Positions 1-7,315 of a stretch of 8,010 nt of DNA are shown in pieces. Numbering within the stretch: the first letter of the stretch is position 1; each line of letters opens with the position of its first letter. The stretch spans positions 1-8,010 of the forward strand of contig CAJWNF010000023.1 of assembly GCA_913044155.1 (NCBI GenBank). Direction: 5' to 3'. The notes under the pieces are model-generated. The model was not told the origin of the DNA. It saw only the letters and a list, made by a program, of their open reading frames with translations, and did not search any database. The stretch comes from an uncultured Gammaproteobacteria bacterium (lineage in GTDB: Bacteria > Pseudomonadota > Gammaproteobacteria > PS1 > Thioglobaceae). Made by a program: the position numbers and the translations under genes.

Positions 1-126
1 TTGCCTATTATAGGCATCAATGAAGTGCCAGATACTAATACAATAATCGGCGGTGCATTTATCTTTTCAGCTATTGTTATTCAGGGGTTCTCTACAAGAA
101 AGAAAAACATTATTCCGATGCCTTAA
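1..126 (+). CDS. C-terminal end of a probable EamA/DMT-family permease (5' end outside window)
   Basis: Frame 1 is open from the window edge to a TAA at 124-126, giving the last 41 residues of a protein. It reads as a short loop with a Glu-Val-Pro, then a hydrophobic helix beginning near an IIGG motif (residues 14-17 of the fragment), then a basic tail with Arg-Lys-Lys. The pattern 'E-x-P-x(n)-IGGA' followed by one last membrane helix and a positively charged cytoplasmic end is typical of the tenth helix of EamA (drug/metabolite transporter) proteins. That family exports or imports small metabolites; the substrate cannot be told from this fragment. The following gene starts about 210 bases later, so co-transcription with the sarcosine oxidase cluster is possible but not shown. 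Any other multi-helix permease with a similar last helix is an alternative. Confidence 0.6.
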   Translation: MPIIGINEVPDTNTIIGGAFIFSAIVIQGFSTRKKNIIPMP

Positions 127-238
127 AACTATGTGATCTGAATGTTTTCTGGCTCAAAAAAAGTTATTGCTTTGAACATGTTTCATTGATAAAATTCGCT
201 TTTTTTTATGCTGTCAAGAATTTTGGCGGGCAAAGAGA

Positions 239-269
239 TTGACTTGGTAGTAAGATTTATCCGTAATGT
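239..269 (+). promoter_or_regulatory. Weak candidate promoter region for the gbcB-like/sox cluster
   Basis: The gap at 127-337 has no plausible gene. It holds a TTGACT word at 239-244, a TAAGAT word at 251-256 and a TAATGT word at 264-269. TTGACT to TAATGT is a spacing of 19 bases, longer than the optimum, so this is only a weak sigma-70 match. TAAGATT at 251-257 also occurs in the promoter-like words upstream of dsbB and cfa. A run of eight T at 200-207 is not preceded by a convincing GC-rich stem, so I do not call a terminator for the upstream permease. Confidence 0.25.
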
Positions 270-337
270 ATGTTTAGTGGCAGATAATAATTAGTTCATA
301 GGAATCATTAAAATTAAGTTTTATATAAGTGAATAGA

Positions 338-1447
338 ATGAATTCAATGGTTTTTCCAAAAATTGATATAGATGATATGCCAAAGTGGGAGGGCGACCTT
401 GCGCCACTAGAATGTATTGCGATCAAGGATGAAACACATAACGTAAAAAGCTTCACATTTAGGTCTAAGGTAGATGCATGGTTTAAGTTTTTGCCGGGCC
501 AGCACACAACACTGTTCTTAAATATTAATGATGCCAGCGTTATGCGCACTTATACGATTGCGTCGAGCCCGACGCACCATCATGCTATAACGATTACAAA
601 TAAACTATTAGAGAATGGTACCGTGACCAACTGGATGCACACGCATCTTAAGGTTGGCGATTGCATTGATGCTCTAAATATCGGCGGCTCATTTGGTATT
701 GCATTTGACCAACCAAGAGACAAGGTGCTTTTCATGTCGGGCGGTAGCGGGATTACGCCAATGCTTTCAATGTCTCGCTATCTGATTGATTTGTCGATTG
801 ACTCGGATATAGTGTTTTTACATAATGCACAAACACCTCGCGATCTTATAGCAAAGGACGAAATTGATTTTTATGAACAGCACCAGAGCAACTTCAATCG
901 TCATTATATTTGTGATAATGCGGACGATGATTGGCCTGGCGAGAGAGGATTGCTGAGTTTAACAATGTTGAATAATTTAGTGTTAGACATTATCGAAAGG
1001 GAAGTGTACTGCTGTGGCCCAAAAGCTTACATGGACAATGTCCAGAGTATTTTGAATGAAATTGGTTTTGATATGGCTCATTACCACCAAGAAAGCTTCG
1101 ACATTGAAAGCTCAACAGCGCAGCAAAATATGGCAGAGCCTGACAAGTTCATAGCTCATGAAGAAGGCGAAAGTATTGAAGTAGTTGAGTACAATATCAC
1201 CTTGCAAGAAACAGGAAAAACTATCAAGTGCGGTAGCAATACTAACATCTTAGTAGCTATTCAGAAGGAAGGAATTGTTACTCCATTTGCATGTTCTATG
1301 GGTATGTGTGGTACCTGCAGAACTAAAATGATTGAAGGCAAGGTAGATATGGATGCACAGGGCGGTTTGCTAAAATCACATGAAGCAGAAGGTTATATTT
1401 TGACCTGTTGTTCCCACCCAGAAAGTGACCTAGTGTTAGAATTATAG
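338..1447 (+). CDS. gbcB: GbcB-type oxidoreductase: FAD/NAD(P)H reductase with C-terminal 2Fe-2S ferredoxin domain
   Basis: A 369-residue electron-transfer protein, about the length of glycine betaine monooxygenase reductase subunits. It would take electrons from NAD(P)H through FAD and an iron-sulfur cluster to a Rieske-type oxygenase in the cytoplasm. Visible motifs, numbered from the ATG at 338: the FAD-binding R-T-Y-T at 70-73, the NAD(P)-binding GGSGITPM at 135-142, a CCGP at 225-228, and a plant-type ferredoxin cluster with Cys319, Cys324, Cys327 and Cys357 (C-x4-C-x2-C-x29-C). An in-frame TAA sits directly before a GTG at 329, so the start is GTG 329, ATG 338 or ATG 347. I choose 338 because AAGTGA at 327-332 is a modest ribosome site five bases upstream. 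The sox genes follow after 21 bases, which supports a role in betaine-type demethylation. The oxygenase partner is absent here, so the symbol is by resemblance. A reductase for a stachydrine-, carnitine- or other quaternary-amine demethylase, or a relative of the hybrid-cluster-protein reductase, is also possible. Confidence 0.78.
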   Translation: MNSMVFPKIDIDDMPKWEGDLAPLECIAIKDETHNVKSFTFRSKVDAWFKFLPGQHTTLFLNINDASVMRTYTIASSPTHHHAITITNKLLENGTVTNWMHTHLKVGDCIDALNIGGSFGIAFDQPRDKVLFMSGGSGITPMLSMSRYLIDLSIDSDIVFLHNAQTPRDLIAKDEIDFYEQHQSNFNRHYICDNADDDWPGERGLLSLTMLNNLVLDIIEREVYCCGPKAYMDNVQSILNEIGFDMAHYHQESFDIESSTAQQNMAEPDKFIAHEEGESIEVVEYNITLQETGKTIKCGSNTNILVAIQKEGIVTPFACSMGMCGTCRTKMIEGKVDMDAQGGLLKSHEAEGYILTCCSHPESDLVLEL

Positions 1448-1468
1448 GATTACAAATAGAGCTGTATT

Positions 1469-2719
1469 ATGCAAAAAAAATATTCATGGTATTCGTTATT
1501 AAAAGCAGGGCTCAGTGGTCAGGACTGGGATCAGGCTATCCCGTTGGTTGAACCTAAGTCAAAATACGACATCATCATTGTTGGAGGGGGTGGCCACGGC
1601 TTGGCAACTGCATATTACTTGGCAAAAGAGTGTGGCATTAAGAATGTTGCGGTTGTTGAAAAAGGATACATAGGTGGCGGCAATACAGGTAGAAACACCA
1701 CAATCATTCGCTCTAACTATCTAAGAGATGAGGCGTCAAGCCTTTACGAGCATGCAATGAAACTATGGGAAGGTATCAGTGAAGATTTAAATTTCAATGT
1801 AATGTTTAGCCAGCGCGGAGTATACAATCTGGGCCACTCATTGCAAGATATGAGAGACATAGAGCGTCGAGTTAATGCCAATGTGTTGAATGGCGTTGAT
1901 GCCCAGGTAGTTGATGCAAACGAAATAAAACAGCAAATTCCAATTATTAATATCACTAAGAACGCCAGATACCCGGTTATGGGAGCCTCTTACCAGCCTC
2001 GTGGAGGTGTTGCCAGGCATGATGGCGTTGCATGGGGCTTTGCAAGAGCAGCTGCTATGCTTGGGGTAGACATTATTCAAGACTGCGAAGTTATTGACAT
2101 TGAGGTTGAACAGGGTCGGGTCAAAGGCGTAAAAACAACCCGTGGCGATATTTTAGCTGACCGTGTAGGTTGCGTTAGTGCGGGGCATTCATCAGTACTG
2201 GCAAAAATGGCCGGACTCAGATTGCCGATTGAAAGCCATCCTCTGCAGGCGTTTGTGTCTGAAGCAATGAAACCAGTACTGCACACCGTTGTGATGTCAA
2301 ATGCGGTTCATGGCTATATCAGCCAGAGCGACAAGGGCGACCTAGTAATTGGGGCGGGGATTGATAGTTATAATTCATATGCACAACGCGGCAATTCGCA
2401 AATTATTGAGCATGCCGCTGCAGCAATTTTGGAATTGTTTCCAATTTTCTCTCGGGTCCGCATGAATCGACAATGGGGCGGTATCGTTGATGTTTGTCCG
2501 GACGCTTGCCCAATTATCAGTCCTACCAAGGTTGAAGGCTTGTATTTCAACTGTGGCTGGGGTACAGGAGGGTTTAAGGCGACACCGGGATCTGGCAATG
2601 TGTTTGCACATACTATTGCACAAGACAAACAGCATCCCCTGGCAGTGCCTTTTCATATTGACCGATTTACCACAGGAGCCCTAATTGACGAACATGGCGC
2701 TGCCGGTGTTGCGCACTAA
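1469..2719 (+). CDS. soxB: Sarcosine oxidase subunit beta
   Basis: Catalytic flavoprotein subunit of heterotetrameric (alpha-beta-gamma-delta) sarcosine oxidase, a cytoplasmic enzyme that oxidises the N-methyl group of sarcosine. At 416 residues it has the usual length. It shows a Rossmann dinucleotide motif GGGGHG at 39-44, an acidic strand end (VVEKG, 62-66), and the family signature [16 protein letters not shown] at 69-84. The segment ARHDGVAWG around His184 matches the place where this family carries covalently bound FMN. The C-terminal [14 protein letters not shown] contains Lys370, probably the lysine implicated in oxygen activation. Start: the N-terminus matches the family's usual beginning (aromatic-rich, then PK-x-YD-hydrophobic strand), and a minimal TAGAG ribosome site lies at 1457-1461. 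It sits 21 bases after the reductase gene and 20 before soxD, so one transcript is likely. All key residues seem present. Confidence 0.95.
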   Translation: MQKKYSWYSLLKAGLSGQDWDQAIPLVEPKSKYDIIIVGGGGHGLATAYYLAKECGIKNVAVVEKGYIGGGNTGRNTTIIRSNYLRDEASSLYEHAMKLWEGISEDLNFNVMFSQRGVYNLGHSLQDMRDIERRVNANVLNGVDAQVVDANEIKQQIPIINITKNARYPVMGASYQPRGGVARHDGVAWGFARAAAMLGVDIIQDCEVIDIEVEQGRVKGVKTTRGDILADRVGCVSAGHSSVLAKMAGLRLPIESHPLQAFVSEAMKPVLHTVVMSNAVHGYISQSDKGDLVIGAGIDSYNSYAQRGNSQIIEHAAAAILELFPIFSRVRMNRQWGGIVDVCPDACPIISPTKVEGLYFNCGWGTGGFKATPGSGNVFAHTIAQDKQHPLAVPFHIDRFTTGALIDEHGAAGVAH

Positions 2720-2739
2720 TTTAATAACTATATAAGATT

Positions 2740-3024
2740 ATGTTTTTATTTTATTGTCCATATTGCAAAGAAGAAAGAGAGCAGAATGAATTTTCTGCCG
2801 CTGGTGAGGCTTTCATTGCACGCCCCAAAACCCCCGAAGCTATTAGTGATGAAGACTGGGCCGACTATGTTTTCTATAGGACAAACCACAAGGGCGATCA
2901 TTGGGAGCAGTGGGTGCATACCAACGGTTGTCGCAAGTATTTCATAGTTAAGCGTTCAACTATAAGCCATGAAATATTACAGGTGGAGCCTTTCGGCACT
3001 GAGATCAGCGAGCAAGAATCATGA
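2740..3024 (+). CDS. soxD: Sarcosine oxidase subunit delta (zinc-binding)
   Basis: Small 94-residue structural subunit of heterotetrameric sarcosine oxidase. It begins with the hallmark F-Y-C-P-Y-C; Cys6, Cys9, His60 and Cys64 form the expected set of zinc ligands of this subunit. The middle part (EDWADYVFYRTNHKGDHWEQWVH, residues 38-60, quoted here only as a landmark) has the family's W-x2-Y-x-F-x-R-x-N-x-KG core. It starts 20 bases after soxB and its TGA stop overlaps the ATG of soxA in an ATGA, which suggests translational coupling. The ribosome site is poor (only TAAG-like bases at 2732-2735), as for several genes in this window. Family and gene order make the call secure. Confidence 0.94.
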   Translation: MFLFYCPYCKEEREQNEFSAAGEAFIARPKTPEAISDEDWADYVFYRTNHKGDHWEQWVHTNGCRKYFIVKRSTISHEILQVEPFGTEISEQES

Positions 3025-6000
3025 GAGTTGAACAGCGTCCAGGCAACCAAATAGACCGCTCAAAGACAATCACTTTTATATTCAATAATAAGATATATAA
3101 AGGCTTTGAGGGAGACACTTTGGCCTCTGCATTACTGGCTAACGACGTTACTTTATTCGCTAGAAGTTTTAAATACGGCCGTAAACGCGGTCTTATGGCT
3201 GCTGGAGTTGAGGAACCAAACGCACTAATCTCTTTAGAGTCCGGTGGACGCTACACTCCCAACCTTAAGGCGACAGAGATTCTGTTGTATGACGGTTTAT
3301 GTGCAAAAAGCGCAACAAGCCCAAATGGCTTTGATTTACGTGCATTCATTAAGCCACTACACCGCTTCATGCCGGCTGGATTTTATTACAAAACCTTTAT
3401 CAAGCAAAAAGTCTGGGCTAAAGTAGAAAACAGTATTCGAGCACTTTCGGGATTTTCTGAATCTCCAACTGAAGAGGATGTTGATGTCTACGACCATATA
3501 CATCACCACGCTGAAGTGTTAATTATCGGAGCCGGTGTTGCAGGAATTTCTGCCGCCATGGAGATATTAAATAATTCAGAAAATGAAAGAGTGATTTTGG
3601 TTGATGAACGTCCAAGGCTTGGTGGTGAGATTATTAGCGAGTTGTGCTCTGACAATTCAGCCAAAGAGTGGCTTAAAAGTAGCGTTGCAGATTTAAATGT
3701 TTTTAGAAAAGAGCATTCAGATCGCTTTACAGTGCTATGCAACTCAACTGCTTATGCTTGGCATGATCAAAACTTTGTAGAAATTCTTGAAACAATCACA
3801 ACTGCCCAATCTCTTGCAGATAGAGAAATCCAGACGCCAAGAAAAATCAATCATAAGGTTAGGGCAAAAGAAGTTATTTTGGCAACCGGCGCTCACGAAC
3901 GACCAATGCTCTTCGAGGCTAACGATTTGAGCAATATTATGCTCAGTCAATCGGTAAGGCGCTATCTGAATGAGTTTGGCGTTATTTCTGGAAATAATAC
4001 GATTATCTACGGTAATAATGACACTATCTATCAAACAGCCAAAGACCTGATTGCAAATGATATAAGTTGCATGGTTATTGATGTGAGACCTGATGGCGCC
4101 AATAATCCTTTTGCAGAGGAGCTAGAAAACAGCAGTATTAAGATTCTTCAAGGTTACGCGGTTGTTAAAGCGCACGGCTCTAACAGGGTAAAGAGTGTCG
4201 ACATTGCCCCTGCAATATATAAAAACTCAGATTGGGAGGTTGGTAACGAAATAGAGTCTCTGAACTGCGATTTATTGGCAAGTTCTGGTGGCTTTAACCC
4301 TGTGGTTCATCTCAATTGCCATAGCGGATCAAAAACATATTTCAATGAAGATTCTCAGTCATTCTTAACTGGAGATCTGCCTAGCAATAGGCAAGTTTGT
4401 GGCGCAGTAGATGGTACTGGCGATTGGCAGGATGCGATTGTTGATGGTAGAAATAAAGCAAAACTAACATTACAGTCTTTAGGTATCAATAAAAATCCTA
4501 AGATTGAGAAATTAAGCGGAAACCATAACAACCCTTATCGTGTGAGTCCGTTCTTTACCCCTGCATCGATCATTAATCGTCCTAAAGTTTTTCTTGATCT
4601 GCAAAATGATGTAGCAACAACGGATGTTGCTATATCTATTAGAGAGGGTTACCGCTCAATTGAACATATTAAGCGCTATACGGCAATGGGTTTTGGTACT
4701 GACCAAGGCAAAACCGGTAATATTAATGGTATTGCGGTTGCAGCAAAACTCCTAGGTAAGCCTATGTCTGAAGTCGGAACTACAACTTTCCGTCCTGCAT
4801 ATAGTGGCGTTGATTTTGGTGCTCTAGCCGGTCGAGAAAATGGCGCTTATTTTGATCCTCAACGCTTTACAACTATTCACGACTCACATGTTGCAAATGG
4901 GGCCGAGTTTGAAGTAGTTGGTCAGTGGTATCGCCCTTGGTATTATCCAAAATCTGGCGAAGATATTCATCAGGCAGTACACAGAGAATGTCTTGCTGCA
5001 AGAACATCGCTCGGCATGATGGACGCTTCCACTCTTGGCAAGATTGATGTTCAGGGGCCTGATGCCAGAGAGTTTTTGTCGAGAGTTTATACCAATGCAT
5101 GGATGAAGCTTGCGCCTGGGAGTTGCCGCTATGGATTGATGTGTGACGAAAAAGGAATGATTATAGATGATGGTGTTTCTTCTTGTATTAATGACAACCA
5201 CTTTATCATGACAACAACAACTGGTGGAGCTGCAAGTGTTTACTCTGCCTTGGAGATGTGGCTTCAGACCGAATGGAATGATTTAGATGTCCATCTTAAC
5301 AGCGTCACCGACCAATTCTCAACGGTTGCAATTGTCGGCCCTAATGCTCGTCAACTAATGAAAGTTCTTTGTCAAGATGTTGAATTTGATCGCGAAAAAT
5401 TCAAATTCATGCAGTGGCGTCAAGGAATCGTTTGCGGTGTTGATGCGCGTATCATGCGCATCAGTTTCTCGGGAGAGTTGGCCTACGAGATTAATGTAGA
5501 GGCTAATTATGGTCGCTATATTTGGGATCAAGTACAGGCCCTTGGTAAGAAATGGGATATTACACCTTATGGTACGGAATCTATGCATGTTCTGAGAGCC
5601 GAGAAAGGTTTTATTATTGTAGGGCAAGATACAGACGGATCGATGACACCGATGGATGTAAATATGAGCTGGATATTGGCCAAGGATAAGCCCTTTTCCT
5701 ATATCGGTCGCCGGTCTTTTACGATTGAAGCATTGGCCAAAGATGATAGACTCCAGCTGGTTGGGCTTTTGACTAAGGATGCTTCGGTTGTGGTGCCCGA
5801 AGGAGCGCATATCGTTGATGATAACAGGAGTTCAATCGGTTATGTCACTTCGAGTTATTTTAGTCCAATATTAGGAAGATCAATTGCACTGGCACAATTG
5901 CAGAATGGCCTGAATAAATTGGGTGATACGGTGATTGTGAAAATTGTACAAAAAAGACAAGGATTGAAAGAAATCCCGTGTGAAGTATCGAACAGTGTTT

Positions 6001-6041
6001 TCTATGATCCAAATGGTGAAAGGGTGGATGGTAATGAATAA
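3021..6041 (+). CDS. soxA: Sarcosine oxidase subunit alpha
   Basis: Large 1006-residue subunit that binds NAD and, in the family, shares the FMN-containing interface and channels the methyl carbon to tetrahydrofolate, giving 5,10-methylene-tetrahydrofolate. Domains in order: an N-terminal ferredoxin-like fold (about 15-95) with the GRKRGLMAAGVEEPNAL signature at 53-69 but no iron-sulfur cysteine set, as expected; a Rossmann domain with GAGVAG at 170-175; a second nucleotide-binding element with ATGAHERPM near 288; a CDLLASSGGFNP segment near 415; a linker with TDQGKTGNINGIAVAA near 560; and a glycine-cleavage T-protein-like folate domain from about 615 to the end. Length and domain order are normal. 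Start ATG 3021 overlaps the soxD stop by four bases and the end overlaps the soxG start by eight, so translation of the three genes is probably coupled. No frameshift or missing domain is seen. Confidence 0.95.
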   Translation: MRVEQRPGNQIDRSKTITFIFNNKIYKGFEGDTLASALLANDVTLFARSFKYGRKRGLMAAGVEEPNALISLESGGRYTPNLKATEILLYDGLCAKSATSPNGFDLRAFIKPLHRFMPAGFYYKTFIKQKVWAKVENSIRALSGFSESPTEEDVDVYDHIHHHAEVLIIGAGVAGISAAMEILNNSENERVILVDERPRLGGEIISELCSDNSAKEWLKSSVADLNVFRKEHSDRFTVLCNSTAYAWHDQNFVEILETITTAQSLADREIQTPRKINHKVRAKEVILATGAHERPMLFEANDLSNIMLSQSVRRYLNEFGVISGNNTIIYGNNDTIYQTAKDLIANDISCMVIDVRPDGANNPFAEELENSSIKILQGYAVVKAHGSNRVKSVDIAPAIYKNSDWEVGNEIESLNCDLLASSGGFNPVVHLNCHSGSKTYFNEDSQSFLTGDLPSNRQVCGAVDGTGDWQDAIVDGRNKAKLTLQSLGINKNPKIEKLSGNHNNPYRVSPFFTPASIINRPKVFLDLQNDVATTDVAISIREGYRSIEHIKRYTAMGFGTDQGKTGNINGIAVAAKLLGKPMSEVGTTTFRPAYSGVDFGALAGRENGAYFDPQRFTTIHDSHVANGAEFEVVGQWYRPWYYPKSGEDIHQAVHRECLAARTSLGMMDASTLGKIDVQGPDAREFLSRVYTNAWMKLAPGSCRYGLMCDEKGMIIDDGVSSCINDNHFIMTTTTGGAASVYSALEMWLQTEWNDLDVHLNSVTDQFSTVAIVGPNARQLMKVLCQDVEFDREKFKFMQWRQGIVCGVDARIMRISFSGELAYEINVEANYGRYIWDQVQALGKKWDITPYGTESMHVLRAEKGFIIVGQDTDGSMTPMDVNMSWILAKDKPFSYIGRRSFTIEALAKDDRLQLVGLLTKDASVVVPEGAHIVDDNRSSIGYVTSSYFSPILGRSIALAQLQNGLNKLGDTVIVKIVQKRQGLKEIPCEVSNSVFYDPNGERVDGNE
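6019..6027 (+). promoter_or_regulatory. Ribosome binding site deciding the soxG start
   Basis: AAAGGGTGG inside the end of soxA is one of the few purine-rich ribosome sites in the window. Its GGTGG part ends six bases before ATG 6034 and only touches ATG 6028, so 6034 is the better start. The reading frame stays open further upstream (other ATG codons from 5980), but those would lie deep inside soxA and have no such site. Confidence 0.5.
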
Positions 6042-6621
6042 TTTGAAAACAAACTTTCAGCCAATTTTTGCATCGACATTTGAATCTTTGACGAACGAAG
6101 ACGGCTACCTGATTAACCAAAAAGACCTGTCATGCTATGAACTAAATGACAAGGCGATAGCTATATTACGAACATCCAAAGATGCAAAAGAAAACAATAG
6201 AATTGCATTAAATGAATTTGGCTTTGAATTACCAACAGCACTTTCAATCACTATGGGTAATGATAACTTAAGTTGTTTATGGATAAGTCCAGACGAGTTT
6301 TGGATTGTTCACTCTCAATTTCAAAGAGACCTATTATGGAAGAGGAAAGACAACTTGCCTGATACTATGTCGCTAGTTGATAATAGTGCAGCCTACGGCA
6401 CCTTGATATTCAAAGGAGGCAAGGCAAACGAACTGCTTTCGCGCTGGATGAGCTATGATTTGAATGCAAAATTAACAATAGGGAAGGTTGCATCTACAAC
6501 CTTTGGCAAAGCGCCAATAATAATCTATCAAGAGAAAAAGAATGAGCTGACAATGCTTGTTAGGCATTCATTCTCTCACTATGTCGCGGCTTTACTTGTA
6601 GATAGTGCAAAACGTCTCTAA
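6034..6621 (+). CDS. soxG: Sarcosine oxidase subunit gamma
   Basis: The 195-residue fourth subunit of heterotetrameric sarcosine oxidase, related to a fragment of the glycine-cleavage T-protein fold. It is thought to be structural and to help assemble the complex. It is the least conserved subunit, and here recognition rests on length, position directly after soxA, and a few patterns: SLVDNSAAYGTLIFKGGKA around residues 113-131, a following LLSRWMSYDL, and the C-terminal VRHSFSHYVAALL with a last short helix. Start chosen at ATG 6034, overlapping soxA by eight bases, because of the ribosome site just upstream; an ATG at 6028 is the alternative. It appears to be the last gene of the operon, since a 140-base gap follows. 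Confidence 0.88.
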   Translation: MNNLKTNFQPIFASTFESLTNEDGYLINQKDLSCYELNDKAIAILRTSKDAKENNRIALNEFGFELPTALSITMGNDNLSCLWISPDEFWIVHSQFQRDLLWKRKDNLPDTMSLVDNSAAYGTLIFKGGKANELLSRWMSYDLNAKLTIGKVASTTFGKAPIIIYQEKKNELTMLVRHSFSHYVAALLVDSAKRL

Positions 6622-6660
6622 ACCTTAAGCTATGAAACAAGCTTTCAATTCTCGTTAACT

Positions 6661-6696
6661 ACCCCCTAAGCTGGACCAATAGGGGTGACATTTTTT
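6661..6696 (+). terminator. Weak rho-independent terminator-like hairpin after soxG
   Basis: CCCCTA at 6663-6668 can pair with TAGGGG at 6680-6685 across an 11-base loop, and six T follow at 6691-6696. The stem is short and the T run begins five bases after it, so it is a poor example. It lies 42 bases past the soxG stop, where an operon end is expected. The same bases also resemble an insertion-sequence end, so the hairpin may be incidental. Confidence 0.4.
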
Positions 6697-6714
6697 CTGC
6701 TCTCTAGTTAGGCT

Positions 6715-6745
6715 TATGGTAAGATTGGTCTCAATCTTCTAGAAT
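6715..6745 (+). promoter_or_regulatory. Candidate promoter for dsbB, with two alternative -10 words
   Basis: TATGGTAAGATT at 6715-6726 contains TGGTAAGAT, the shape of an extended -10 (TG-n-hexamer), and the identical 12 bases recur upstream of cfa. Further on, TAGAAT at 6740-6745 matches the -10 consensus in five of six positions. Neither has a good -35 word at the right spacing (TGGTAA at 6717-6722 is 17 bases before TAGAAT but matches poorly). If TAGAAT is used, the transcript would start only about ten bases before the TTG start of dsbB. Confidence 0.35.
6721..6738 (+). repeat. Perfect 7-base inverted repeat upstream of dsbB
   Basis: AAGATTG at 6721-6727 and CAATCTT at 6732-6738 are exact reverse complements separated by four bases. 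No T run follows directly, so it is not a standard terminator. It lies between or over the two candidate -10 words of dsbB, a position where an operator would fit, but it could equally be a chance palindrome in AT-rich DNA. Confidence 0.5.
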
Positions 6746-6761
6746 CAATTTAGTTTTTCTT

Positions 6762-7277
6762 TTGAGCGTCTCAATCCGACAACTTTCAGTTCGCCAAATC
6801 CATTTATTAATTTTTTTGGTAGTAGGCATCCTCATTGGATATGCAGCCTATAGTATGAAAATTCTTGGTTTGGAGCCATGCCCATTATGCATTACCCAGC
6901 AGTTTCTTTATTGCATTGTCGGTTTAAGTGCATTTATTGCGTACATTCATAATCCAAAACTATATACGTACAAGATTTATTCTGGTGTTATCCTTTTTGC
7001 ATCTGCTTTTGGTTCTTGGGTTGCAGGTCGACAACTATGGTTGCAAGGTCTTCCAGAAGATCAGGTGCCGCTGTGTGGTCCACCTTTAGAGTATATTTTG
7101 GAGGTTTTTCCTTTATTTGATGTGATAAATACTTTATTTATGGGGGACGGGAATTGCGCTGAGATAACGTGGCAATTTTTGGGTTTGAGTATGGCGGGCT
7201 GGTCTTTGATTTTTTTTGTTTTGTTTATGTTTTTGAGTGTTATAGTGATTTTTAAGAGCTATTCTGCTTATCGTTAA
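6762..7277 (+). CDS. dsbB: Disulfide bond formation protein DsbB (quinone reductase of DsbA)
   Basis: Inner-membrane protein that re-oxidises periplasmic DsbA and passes the electrons to quinones. With a TTG start it is 171 residues, near the usual length. Four hydrophobic segments are visible (about 13-31, 46-62, 71-88 and 139-164). The redox cysteines are all present: Cys40 and Cys43 in PCPLC in the first periplasmic loop, Cys105 and Cys132 in the second, almost the same numbers as the E. coli pair positions. The quinone-site arginine of the family probably corresponds to the Gln-Gln region or to Arg90; I cannot assign it firmly. The frame has a stop at 6720-6722 and no ATG or GTG before TTG 6762, so TTG is the best start, though no ribosome site precedes it. 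It is separated from soxG by 140 bases and probably has its own promoter. No dsbA is in view. Confidence 0.93.
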   Translation: MSVSIRQLSVRQIHLLIFLVVGILIGYAAYSMKILGLEPCPLCITQQFLYCIVGLSAFIAYIHNPKLYTYKIYSGVILFASAFGSWVAGRQLWLQGLPEDQVPLCGPPLEYILEVFPLFDVINTLFMGDGNCAEITWQFLGLSMAGWSLIFFVLFMFLSVIVIFKSYSAYR

Positions 7278-7315
7278 TATGGATTCAATTGTAGTACTTT
7301 AAAGGTAAAAACTTC

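Noticed and set aside
145..210. Terminator for the upstream permease ending in eight T at 200-207
   Set aside because: No stable stem precedes the T run; only short AT-rich pairings such as AAAG/CTTT can be drawn.
3497..3511. His-rich stretch in SoxA (HIHHHA) as a possible metal site
   Set aside because: It lies at the ordinary linker before the GAGVAG nucleotide-binding motif, where the family tolerates variation and often has a histidine; nothing else suggests metal binding.
5355..5810. Open frame of 151 codons on the minus strand inside soxA
   Set aside because: It is entirely antisense to the conserved folate-domain region of soxA and its translation has no recognisable motifs; other opposite-strand frames in 274-5201 and 7605-7814 are rejected for the same reason.
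5980..6033. Longer soxG start inside soxA, adding 18 residues
   Set aside because: It would overlap soxA by over 60 bases, has no ribosome site, and the added residues do not look like the subunit's N-terminus; AAAGGGTGG supports ATG 6034.
7294..7306. Palindrome around CTTTAAAG as an operator for cfa
   Set aside because: The perfect part is only eight AT-rich bases, likely by chance, with no second copy.
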